Shown piece after piece: positions 1-6,789 of a stretch of 12,036 bases of DNA. This DNA is from Chloroflexota bacterium (GTDB taxonomy: Bacteria; Chloroflexota; Dormibacteria; Dormibacterales; Dormibacteraceae), in NCBI GenBank assembly GCA_005880345.1, contig VBGE01000062.1, positions 1 to 12,036 of the forward strand, read 5' to 3'. Both the position numbers and the translations under genes were made by a program. Each line of letters opens with the position of its first letter. The stretch's first letter is position 1. The notes under the pieces were generated by a model that had not been told where the DNA came from, searched no databases, and saw only the letters and a program-made list of their open reading frames with translations.

Positions 1-692
1 CGGCGGGCGCCTGCCTCGGCCTCGCCTGACGTCAGCACAGCCGCTCCGGCCCGATGCTCGGCACGCATCGCCTCGACCACGCTGAGCGACCACTGGTCGA
101 TCACGCTCTGGCGGTCGCCCCGCAGGGCCCTCTGCGGAAACGCGGCGATGTCCCGAGCCACCTTTTGCGCTTCGGCCAGCGCCTCGCCCGGTTCGACCAG
201 GCGTTCGGCAAGGCCAATTCGATGGGCTTCCTCGGCGGGTACGGGGCGGCCCGTCAGGATGAGCTCGAGAGCCCGGCCCTGGCCGATCAACCGAGGCAGG
301 CGCACCGTGCCGAGGTCGATCAGGGGCACGCCGAACCGGCGGTTGAAAACGCCGAAGGTCGCGTCGCGGGCCGCGATCCGAAAGTCGCACCACAGGGCCA
401 GCTCGAGCCCGCCGGCGACCGCGTAGCCCTCGACCGCAGCGAGCACAGGCTTGTGCAGCTGCATGCGCGTGGGCCCCATCGGGCCGCGGTCCTCGGTCAG
501 ACCGTAAACAGGTCCCGCGGCCAGCGCCTTCAGGTCGAACCCTGCGCAGAAATTGCCGCCGGCCCCGGTGAGCACGGCCACCGAGAGACCCTCGTCGCCT
601 TCATAGCGGCTGAATGCATGAAAAAGGGCCGCCGCCGTGTCGGGGTCGACGGCGTTGCGGGCCTCGGGCCGGTCGATGGTGACGGTGACCAC
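1..692 (-). CDS. Enoyl-CoA hydratase/isomerase (crotonase) family protein, 3' end outside window
   Basis: Crotonase-fold enzymes stabilise an enolate of acyl-CoA thioesters, usually hydrating or isomerising enoyl-CoA in fatty-acid or amino-acid breakdown. Read on the minus strand, the protein has the N-terminal strand and IDRPEARNAV block, the first oxyanion-hole segment GGNFCAGFDLKAL, and the second glycine loop VEGYAVAGGLELALWCDF with the usual catalytic-type Glu. The second classical Glu, found in a FGxPE context, is replaced in RFGVPLIDLGTVRLPRLIG. This pattern belongs to a known crotonase subgroup whose chemistry is not certain. About 230-240 of the usual 250-260 residues are present and the stop lies left of base 1. 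Homology begins near base 722, yet no ATG, GTG or TTG occurs in frame between an upstream stop inside the preceding gene and the GTG at 690-692. That GTG is given as the start, although it trims the first strand. The gene lies just after the P5C dehydrogenase stop and is probably cotranscribed with it. Confidence 0.85.
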   Translation of the reverse strand, partial: MVTVTIDRPEARNAVDPDTAAALFHAFSRYEGDEGLSVAVLTGAGGNFCAGFDLKALAAGPVYGLTEDRGPMGPTRMQLHKPVLAAVEGYAVAGGLELALWCDFRIAARDATFGVFNRRFGVPLIDLGTVRLPRLIGQGRALELILTGRPVPAEEAHRIGLAERLVEPGEALAEAQKVARDIAAFPQRALRGDRQSVIDQWSLSVVEAMRAEHRAGAAVLTSGEAEAGAR

Positions 693-723
693 CGTCCCAT
701 CGACCTCGTACCTGACCGTGCTG

Positions 724-2320
724 TTAGAGCGCGCCCCGCTCGTTGTCGTCTTCCATGTACGGGTAGCGGTGGTTGATCGGCGGCGCGTACGTCTCTTTGA
801 TCACGCGTGGGCTGATCCAGCGGATCAAGTTGAGGAACGACCCCGCCTTGTCGTTGGTGCCGGACGCGCGCGCGCCGCCGAACGGCTGCAGCCCAACGAC
901 CGCGCCCGTCGGCTTGTCATTGATGTAGAAGTTGCCGGCCGCGTTTATCAGTTTCTCGGACGCCTTGCGAATCGCCTGCCGGTCGGTGGCGAAAACCGCG
1001 CCGGTCAGGCCGTACGGGCTGGTCCGATCGCACAGGTCGAGCGTCTCGTCGAACTTGCCGTCTGCGTATGGGTAGACGGTGAGGATCGGCCCGAACAGCT
1101 CCTCGCGCAGCAGCTTGAAGTCGGGGTCTGTGGTTTCGATGACCGTTGGCCGGATGAACCACCCGACCTTGTCGTCGCCCTTCCCTCCGGCGATCACCTT
1201 CGCGCTCTCCTGCTTCCTCGCGAACTCGATCGCGTTCATGTGGTTGGCGCTGCGGGATCGCCTCGACCAGGTCGACGAGGTCGGGCTTGATCGCCTTCCA
1301 CATGGATTGCGGGATGTATGCGCGCGAGGCAGCCGAGCACTTCTGCCCCTGGTACTCAAAGGCGCCGCGGACGAGCGCTGTGCGCAGGGCGTCCGTGTCT
1401 GCGGACTCGTGGGCCACGACGAAGTCCTTGCCACCAGTCTCGCCCACGAGTCGCGGATAGGTCCTGTAGCGGTCGATGTTCTGTCCCACCTCGCGCCACA
1501 TCCCATGGAAGACCTCGGTCGAGCCTGTGAAATGAATCCCGGCCAGCTCGCGGTGATTGAGCACCTTGTTCGAGATCTCAGACGCACTGCCGCTGACCAT
1601 GTTGATCACGCCGGGCGGCATGCCCGCCTCCAGCAGGAGCTCCATCAGGAAGTGGCTGACCAGCAGCGTCTGGGTCGCGGGTTTGAAGACGACGGTGTTG
1701 CCCATGAGCATCGGGGCGGTGGGCAGGTTGCCCGCAATCGAGGTGAAGTTGAAGGGGCTGACCGCAAAGACGAATCCCTCGAGCGGCCGGTACTCCAGGC
1801 GGTTCCACGCGGTGCTGTCGTTGTAGGGCTGGTTGCGCAGGAGCTGGTCGCCGAAAAATGCGTTGAAGCGCCAGAAGTCGATCGTCTCGCATGCGGCGTC
1901 GATCTCCGCCTGGTGCACGGTCTTCGATTGGCCGAGCATCGTCGCCGCATTGATGGTGTCGCGCCACGGCCCGGCCAGCAGCGCGGCCGCGCGAAGCAGG
2001 ACAGCTGCACGCTCGTGGTACTGCGTCGCGGCCCACATCTTCCGCGCGGCGAGCGCGGCATTGATCGCGTCGTCCATGTCCTTGGCCCCGCCGACCGCGT
2101 ACTCGGCGATCGCCAGCTCATGCCTGTGGGGCGCGCGGATGTCGCCGCGCGAGCCGCCCCAACGCCGTTCGCCGCCGATCTGCATGGGCACCTCGGTGCG
2201 CGCATCTGTGAGCTCAGCCAGTCGTGCCTTGAGGGTCTTGCGGTGCGGATCGCCCGGTGCGTACGAACGCACAGCTTCGTTGGTGGGCTGAGGGACCTGG
2301 AAATGTCCGTCGGCGGTCAT
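724..2320 (-). pseudogene. 1-pyrroline-5-carboxylate dehydrogenase (PutA-C-type aldehyde dehydrogenase), interrupted by an internal deletion and frameshift
   Basis: This enzyme oxidises glutamate semialdehyde/pyrroline-5-carboxylate to glutamate with NAD+, the second step of proline catabolism, in the cytosol. The first frame (2320 down to about 1256, 355 residues) carries the N-terminal region, the cofactor-binding SPFNFTSIAGNLPTAP block, HFTGSTEVF, catalytic-type Glu294 in GETGGKDF and nucleophile Cys328 in YQGQKCSAASRAY. The C-terminal part (about 1248 to 724, 174 residues) is in another frame. It has GWFIRPTVIET, EELFGPILTVY, NAAGNFYINDKPTGAVVG and QPFGGARASGTNDKAG, all typical of stand-alone P5C dehydrogenases. 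The frames meet at 1244-1257, where the family's conserved GDxxDFxxFMGAVID-like stretch is absent, so bases are missing there. The total of about 530 residues is some 15-20 short. The ATG start is preceded by a good ribosome binding site. As read it yields no intact enzyme. Natural decay and assembly error are both possible. Confidence 0.9.
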
Positions 2321-2327
2321 GTGGCTA

Positions 2328-2336
2328 TCTCCCCTT
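2328..2336 (-). promoter_or_regulatory. Ribosome binding site of the P5C dehydrogenase gene
   Basis: The minus strand reads AAGGGGAGA here, seven bases before the ATG at 2320. This purine-rich Shine-Dalgarno sequence supports that start over downstream alternatives. The 69-base gap 2321-2389 separates two divergent genes and must hold both promoters. I could not pick convincing -10/-35 boxes in it. Confidence 0.65.
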
Positions 2337-2389
2337 CAGTTGCGGCGCTTGTGTATTCGTCTACCAGGATCGATGATGGCAGGTAACCC

Positions 2390-3226
2390 TTGGCCGTATC
2401 CCCCAAGGTGGCTGTCGGCTACCTCCGAGCGCCTACGACCACGATCTCCGATCGGGTCTGCCGCACCGTCGCGCTACTCGGACGCCGCGGCTACGCAGTC
2501 ACACCGTCGAGGCTCGCCGAGCTCTGCCTTGGCGGCGCCATCTCCGAGGGGGACGTGCGTTGGGCCGTCGCAGCCAACCCCGAGCTCGCAATCGCGGAAG
2601 ACCTCGTTGTCGAGCGGCCGGCGCTCGATCGCGCGATGGCGATTCGCAGACGCTCCCTGGAACACGATACGGAGTCGGTTGCGTACCTCGATCTCACCGT
2701 CGCGTTCGTGCGCACGCTGGTCGCGGTGGCCCCGTTCGTCAGGAGCGTCTCCATCGCCGGGTCTCTGGCCAGCGGCGGATTCCGCTCCTCAGACGACGTC
2801 GACCTCAATCTCATCGTCGACGACGGCCATCGCCACCTCACTTATGTCGTAGTGAACTTTCTCGGTCTGGTGCACGCGATGCGGCATCGTGGCAAGCCGG
2901 TCGATGACCTTACGCGCCGGCCGATCGCGCCGCGGCTGATGACCGCAAACCTCATCCTCGAGCGCTCGCAATGCCTGCCGCTCCAGAGGCAGGACGAAGA
3001 CATGGCGTTCGAGCTCTTCATGAGCGAGCCGGTCTTCGGCCTCGAGTCGATGCGCGAGGTCATCGACGAGAACCCCGGCCTGCTCGAGCACTTTCCGCAG
3101 CTGGCGGACCGTGCCGCCCCGCTTGTGATCGGCACGCCGGCGCGCCGTGCTCCGATCGGGTTGTTCCCGCGCTTCCTCGACCCACCCGCTCGGCTGCTCG
3201 GTGGGTCAGCGTGGCGATACAATTGA
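2390..3226 (+). CDS. Nucleotidyltransferase-fold protein (DNA polymerase beta-like superfamily)
   Basis: A 278-residue protein. The central motif GSLASGGFRSSDDVDLNLIV (about residues 124-143) matches the pol-beta-type nucleotidyltransferase signature: Gly124-Ser125 followed by the metal-binding pair Asp136/Asp138. The N-terminal 110 residues look helical, with a winged-helix-like stretch (TPSRLAELCLGGAISEGDV). After the core come an Arg-rich segment and LMTANLILERSQCLPL, then DEDMAFELFMSEPVFG. I recall similar layouts in nucleotidyltransferases encoded beside glycan or lipid genes. The substrate is unknown. The start is a TTG with AGG six bases upstream; an in-frame stop at 2384 excludes anything earlier, and GTG at 2408 is the alternative. 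The 3' end overlaps the start of the large glycosyltransferase, so the two are probably translationally coupled. Membrane segments and a signal peptide are not evident. Confidence 0.75.
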   Translation: MAVSPKVAVGYLRAPTTTISDRVCRTVALLGRRGYAVTPSRLAELCLGGAISEGDVRWAVAANPELAIAEDLVVERPALDRAMAIRRRSLEHDTESVAYLDLTVAFVRTLVAVAPFVRSVSIAGSLASGGFRSSDDVDLNLIVDDGHRHLTYVVVNFLGLVHAMRHRGKPVDDLTRRPIAPRLMTANLILERSQCLPLQRQDEDMAFELFMSEPVFGLESMREVIDENPGLLEHFPQLADRAAPLVIGTPARRAPIGLFPRFLDPPARLLGGSAWRYN

Positions 3227-6200
3227 TCGGGACGATCGCCGCCGGGATCGTGGCGGTGACGAGCGTCCTGCTGTTCGCCTTCGGCCTGAACTTGCTGTAC
3301 TTGACGGTGCGGGCACTGCGGCTGAGGCCCAGCCCCTCCGGCGCCTCCCCATCCGGCCGAGCTGCTTCGCAGCTGGGCCACCTTCCCCGGCAGGCGGGGA
3401 AGGGAAGCCACCTCCCCATGAATGGGGAGGAACCGAGCGTCTGCGTGCAGATTCCGATCTACGACGAACGGTACGTCGCCGAGCGCGTGCTCGACGCCGT
3501 GTGCGCGATCGACTGGCCGAGCGAGCGCTTCGAAGTCCAGGTCCTCGACGACTCCGACGACGACACGACAAAGATCGTGGCCAGGCGCGTCGCCCACTGG
3601 AGAAAGCGCGGAATCGATGTCGCCCATGTGCGGCGGGGCACACGTGAGGGTTTCAAGGCAGGCGCGCTCGCTCACGGCATGCGGCTTACGCGCGCGCCAT
3701 TCATGGCCATCTTCGACGCCGACTTCGTGCCGCCGCGCGACTTCCTCCGCCGCACGGTCGGCTTGTTCGATGACGCGTCGGTCGGATTTGTGCAGGCGCG
3801 TTGGGGCCATCTCGACGAGGATTACTCGCTCTTCACGCGCCTCCAGGCGATGGCGATCGACTTCCACTTCCTGGTGGAGCAGGCGGTACGCTCGTCCGCG
3901 GGGTACTTCACAAACTTCACCGGCACGGCCGGCGTGTGGCGGCGGACCTCCATCGAGGACGCCGGTGGCTGGAGCGCACGCACGCTGACCGAGGACCTCG
4001 ACATCAGCTATCGCGCTCAGCTGCGCGGTTGGAAGCCGGCGTACGTCGAAGACCTCGTTGTGCCCGAGGAGCTGCCGGTCTCGATCGACGCTTACCGCCG
4101 GCAGCAGTCGCGCTGGGCCACGGGTAGCTTCCAGTCCGCATACCTGCTGCTCGGCCCCGTCATGCGCAGCCCATCGCGGCCCGCTGTGAAATTCCAGGCC
4201 GCCGTGCACCTCCTCGCGTACGGCGTCGGCCCGGTGATGCTCCTGCAGCTTGCGTGCTATCCGCTTCTGCTGTTGAGCTTCGGCGGCCCCGGACTTCACC
4301 TGCCGTGGTACCTCGCCGACTCGGCGTCGGTCGCCATCGCGGTCGGCGTCACCCCATGGCTCGGTTTTGTCGCCGCCCAGACGCGACGCGGCCGGAGGTG
4401 GTGGTCCGGGCTTCCTTCTTTCCTGTGCCAGATCGTCGGCGCGGGCATGTCGGCCAACACCGCGCTGGCGCTGGCACGCTCGGTCCGTCCGGGCGGTGTC
4501 TTCGTGCGCACGCCAAAGCACCGCATCGTGCAGGCGGGACAGGAATGGCGCAACCAGGCGTACGTGCGCGTGGGCGATCCGCGGGCCGTGCTCGAAGGGC
4601 TCGTCGGCATGGGCGCGCTGACCATGGTCCCGGTGGGACTCGCGATGGGCCAGGAGCTGATCGCCGTCTACGCGGGGATGTTCGCACTCGGCTTCCTGGT
4701 CGTGGCGACATTGAGCCTTGTCGACTGGCTCGAGGTCGTGACCCTGCGACGACTGGGTGAGCGCGCGCGCATGCGATTGCGGTTGGCGGCGCCCACGGCG
4801 GCATTGTTCGCCGTGGTGGCGGCGCTGCTGCTCGCCGCGGCGCAGCTGCCCGAGCCTTTCGAGGACGGCTACGGCCACTGGCTCATCGCCGCCAATCTCG
4901 CCTCGACAGGCGCCCTCCACGATCCACTCTTCGGCATGGAGGACTCGTGGCTGCCCGGCTATCACGTGCTCGCCGCCGCGGTGCTGCATGTGTTCGGCCT
5001 CTGGCAGCTCGGCGCATTGAAGGTGATGAGCGCGCTGCTCGGCCTCGCGACGGCTGCGGGCGTGTATGCGCTTGCACCCAACGCGCGACAGGCGCGGATC
5101 GCAGTGGTCCTGCTCGTGCTCAACCCCCTCTTCCTGTTCACGTCCGGCTCGGCGGTGGTCGAGCCGCTGTTGACCGCCCTCCTCGTTACCTCCGCCGTGG
5201 CTGCGACGAGAGGGCGAATGAAGATGGCCGCCCTGCTGGCCGCGCTCGCTTGCGTGACCTCGACCAAAGCCTGGGTGTGGATTGTCGCGGCGGCCGTCTT
5301 CGCCCTGGCTGAGGCCGCGAGATCGCGGGCCGGCGTGCGCTCGCGCACCTCGGCTGTCGCGTGGGCCGTGCCGGGCATCGCGGTGCTGGTGTTTCTCCAG
5401 CTTGGGTTTGCGCCCGCAGGCCATTCCGTGGCGCGAGGCTCGATCGAGGTGATGTCGGCCTCGGCTCGCGGCAGCCTTCCTGCGGGTATGGCCGGGCGGC
5501 TCGGCGAGCTGGCCTCGACCTACGGCTTGGCGGCCCTGCCCGTGCTCAGCTTCGGTCTCGTGGGCGCCGTCATGACATTGCGCCGGCGCGTCACACCGCT
5601 ATGGCGCTTCGTCTACGTGCCCGCCGCCGTGTACGTGGCCGTGGTGTTCGCGCTGGTCGCCGCCGGCGCGTACACAGGCAGCCACCGCTACCTTTACCCC
5701 GCGCTGCCCGCCCTGGCCCTCCTTGCAGCGACAGCTCTCGACCGGTATGGCCGGGTCGCAAGAGTGGCGGCGGTTGGCGCCAGCACCCTGCTGGCTGTCG
5801 CGTTCCTGCCGGTCTTTACCGGGTTCGCCCACGCCAACGACGGTCTGGTCGCCGCGGGCAGGGCTGCCTCGACCCGCCCGGGCGTGCTGCTCACAGATTC
5901 CCCGACGGTCGCCTTCTACAGCGGCAAGCGCCCTGCCCAGGTCACCGGGTCCGAGGCCCTGCCGGCAGATCGCGCAGACGCAGTCGTGTGGATGCGGGCC
6001 CACGGCGTGATGACGCTCGTGCTGGAAGACATCAGCTACTACCGGGCGACCGAGCTGTTCCCCGAGCTGGCGAAGGGCTCGCAGACCTCGCCCTTCCTCT
6101 CGCTCGGGCAGCAGGATGCATACCAGGCGAAGTTCGGCAAGCCCGTTTACGCGTACCGGCTGCCGCCGGCCCTCGGTCTCTACCCTGTCGCGCAGGGCAA

Positions 6201-6789
6201 GACCGCTCCGCTGGCGAAGGGCGTGACGATGGGTCCGGCCGCCACAGGCGAGGGCATCGGCTTTGGCGTGCCGATCGCGCACTACCCGGACGGCTGGGTC
6301 TACTCGCGCACGGCGACCACTGTCGAGATCGCCCCGGGCACCTGGCGGCGCACGTTCCAGCTCGACGAGGCGGGTGGCGATGCGCTGCACGATTACGAAT
6401 TCGTGCCGATCGCCTCGCGCGGAGAGATCCAGGTGACTTACTCGATCGACGCCGACGGTGTGACGGTCACGGTGAAGCCGGTGTGGCTGGCGGCCGGCTA
6501 CACCGAGGTTGGCGTCCTCAACGAGCAGTCTGCCGCGTTCGATGATCTCGCGCAGGCCGGCCAGCCGCGTGCCGCGTTCGGCAGGTGGGCGGCCGTGACC
6601 GGCGATTGGGCGCGCTTGCGCTCCAGTTCCCTCGGCGTCGAGTGGTCGGCGCCGTCGGTGGCTGGTGCCCAGCTTTACGCCGGGCGCGAGCTCGCGGCGC
6701 CGAGCTTTGACTGGGCCGGACTCGACTACATGTTCCCCGCGTCATTTGCCGGCGCGACCTATCGAATCAACATGCAGGAGGCGCAGTGA
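3211..6789 (+). CDS. Large membrane glycosyltransferase: cellulose-synthase-like GT2 domain fused to a GT-C-like membrane region and a C-terminal soluble domain
   Basis: About 1192 residues from GTG 3211; TTG 3223 is an alternative. Residues 4-34 form a membrane helix. From about residue 76 to 330 lies a processive-type GT2 domain: VQIPIYDE, VLDDSDDDT (Asp113/Asp114), the DAD motif at Asp169-Asp171, TEDLD at 260-264 and QxxRW at 298-302, the set used by cellulose/mannan-synthase-like enzymes that take a nucleotide sugar. Several membrane helices follow (about 330-520). A second part (about 525-890) resembles GT-C glycosyltransferases that use polyprenyl-phosphate sugars: a helix, then a loop with Glu551/Asp552 in PFEDGYGHW, then many hydrophobic helices. 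Residues about 896-1020 form a soluble tail, and about 1027-1192 a strand-rich module. The GT2 half is confident, the GT-C assignment moderate. The gene overlaps its upstream neighbour by 16 bases and ends in TGATG with the next gene. Residues 44-74 are a translated hairpin cluster. Confidence 0.85.
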   Translation: MAIQLIGTIAAGIVAVTSVLLFAFGLNLLYLTVRALRLRPSPSGASPSGRAASQLGHLPRQAGKGSHLPMNGEEPSVCVQIPIYDERYVAERVLDAVCAIDWPSERFEVQVLDDSDDDTTKIVARRVAHWRKRGIDVAHVRRGTREGFKAGALAHGMRLTRAPFMAIFDADFVPPRDFLRRTVGLFDDASVGFVQARWGHLDEDYSLFTRLQAMAIDFHFLVEQAVRSSAGYFTNFTGTAGVWRRTSIEDAGGWSARTLTEDLDISYRAQLRGWKPAYVEDLVVPEELPVSIDAYRRQQSRWATGSFQSAYLLLGPVMRSPSRPAVKFQAAVHLLAYGVGPVMLLQLACYPLLLLSFGGPGLHLPWYLADSASVAIAVGVTPWLGFVAAQTRRGRRWWSGLPSFLCQIVGAGMSANTALALARSVRPGGVFVRTPKHRIVQAGQEWRNQAYVRVGDPRAVLEGLVGMGALTMVPVGLAMGQELIAVYAGMFALGFLVVATLSLVDWLEVVTLRRLGERARMRLRLAAPTAALFAVVAALLLAAAQLPEPFEDGYGHWLIAANLASTGALHDPLFGMEDSWLPGYHVLAAAVLHVFGLWQLGALKVMSALLGLATAAGVYALAPNARQARIAVVLLVLNPLFLFTSGSAVVEPLLTALLVTSAVAATRGRMKMAALLAALACVTSTKAWVWIVAAAVFALAEAARSRAGVRSRTSAVAWAVPGIAVLVFLQLGFAPAGHSVARGSIEVMSASARGSLPAGMAGRLGELASTYGLAALPVLSFGLVGAVMTLRRRVTPLWRFVYVPAAVYVAVVFALVAAGAYTGSHRYLYPALPALALLAATALDRYGRVARVAAVGASTLLAVAFLPVFTGFAHANDGLVAAGRAASTRPGVLLTDSPTVAFYSGKRPAQVTGSEALPADRADAVVWMRAHGVMTLVLEDISYYRATELFPELAKGSQTSPFLSLGQQDAYQAKFGKPVYAYRLPPALGLYPVAQGKTAPLAKGVTMGPAATGEGIGFGVPIAHYPDGWVYSRTATTVEIAPGTWRRTFQLDEAGGDALHDYEFVPIASRGEIQVTYSIDADGVTVTVKPVWLAAGYTEVGVLNEQSAAFDDLAQAGQPRAAFGRWAAVTGDWARLRSSSLGVEWSAPSVAGAQLYAGRELAAPSFDWAGLDYMFPASFAGATYRINMQEAQ
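3344..3430 (+). repeat. Cluster of three palindromes inside the glycosyltransferase coding region
   Basis: Three consecutive inverted repeats lie within about 80 bases. At 3355-3379, GGCC and AGCTGC pair with GCAGCT and GGCC around TTC, with one G/G mismatch. At 3381-3403, CCTTCCCCG pairs perfectly with CGGGGAAGG around a five-base loop. At 3411-3430, CCTCCCCAT pairs perfectly with ATGGGGAGG around GA. A further copy of CCTCCCCAT stands at 3344-3352. The segment encodes a Ser/Gly/Pro/Ala linker between the first membrane helix and the GT2 domain and keeps the frame open. It resembles hairpin-type extragenic repeats of high-GC bacteria that have entered a gene; that comparison comes from memory. 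Confidence 0.75.
6776..6781 (+). promoter_or_regulatory. Ribosome binding site AGGAGG of the radical SAM gene
   Basis: A perfect AGGAGG lies within the last codons of the glycosyltransferase, seven bases before the ATG at 6789. It decides in favour of ATG 6789 over the adjacent GTG 6786. Together with the TGATG stop/start overlap it indicates coupled translation of the two genes. Confidence 0.8.

Noticed and set aside
1079..2386. 435-residue plus-strand open frame opposite P5C dehydrogenase
   Set aside because: It is an antisense shadow of a gene with catalytic motifs; the composition is atypical and there is no domain.
2321..2389. Divergent sigma-70 promoters
   Set aside because: A weak TTACCT/TAGACG pair on the minus strand and TTGCGG on the plus strand match only about half of the consensus positions, too little to call at this GC content.
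2971..3210. Longer N-terminus for the glycosyltransferase, starting inside the nucleotidyltransferase
   Set aside because: The extra 80 residues are Arg/Ala/Pro-rich out-of-frame translation of the upstream gene. GTG 3211 directly precedes a membrane helix and has GGTGGG upstream.
2842..5424. 860-residue minus-strand open frame opposite the glycosyltransferase
   Set aside because: It is His/Arg/Glu/Gly-rich without domains and lies antisense to a gene with complete GT2 motifs. Long antisense frames are expected at this GC content.
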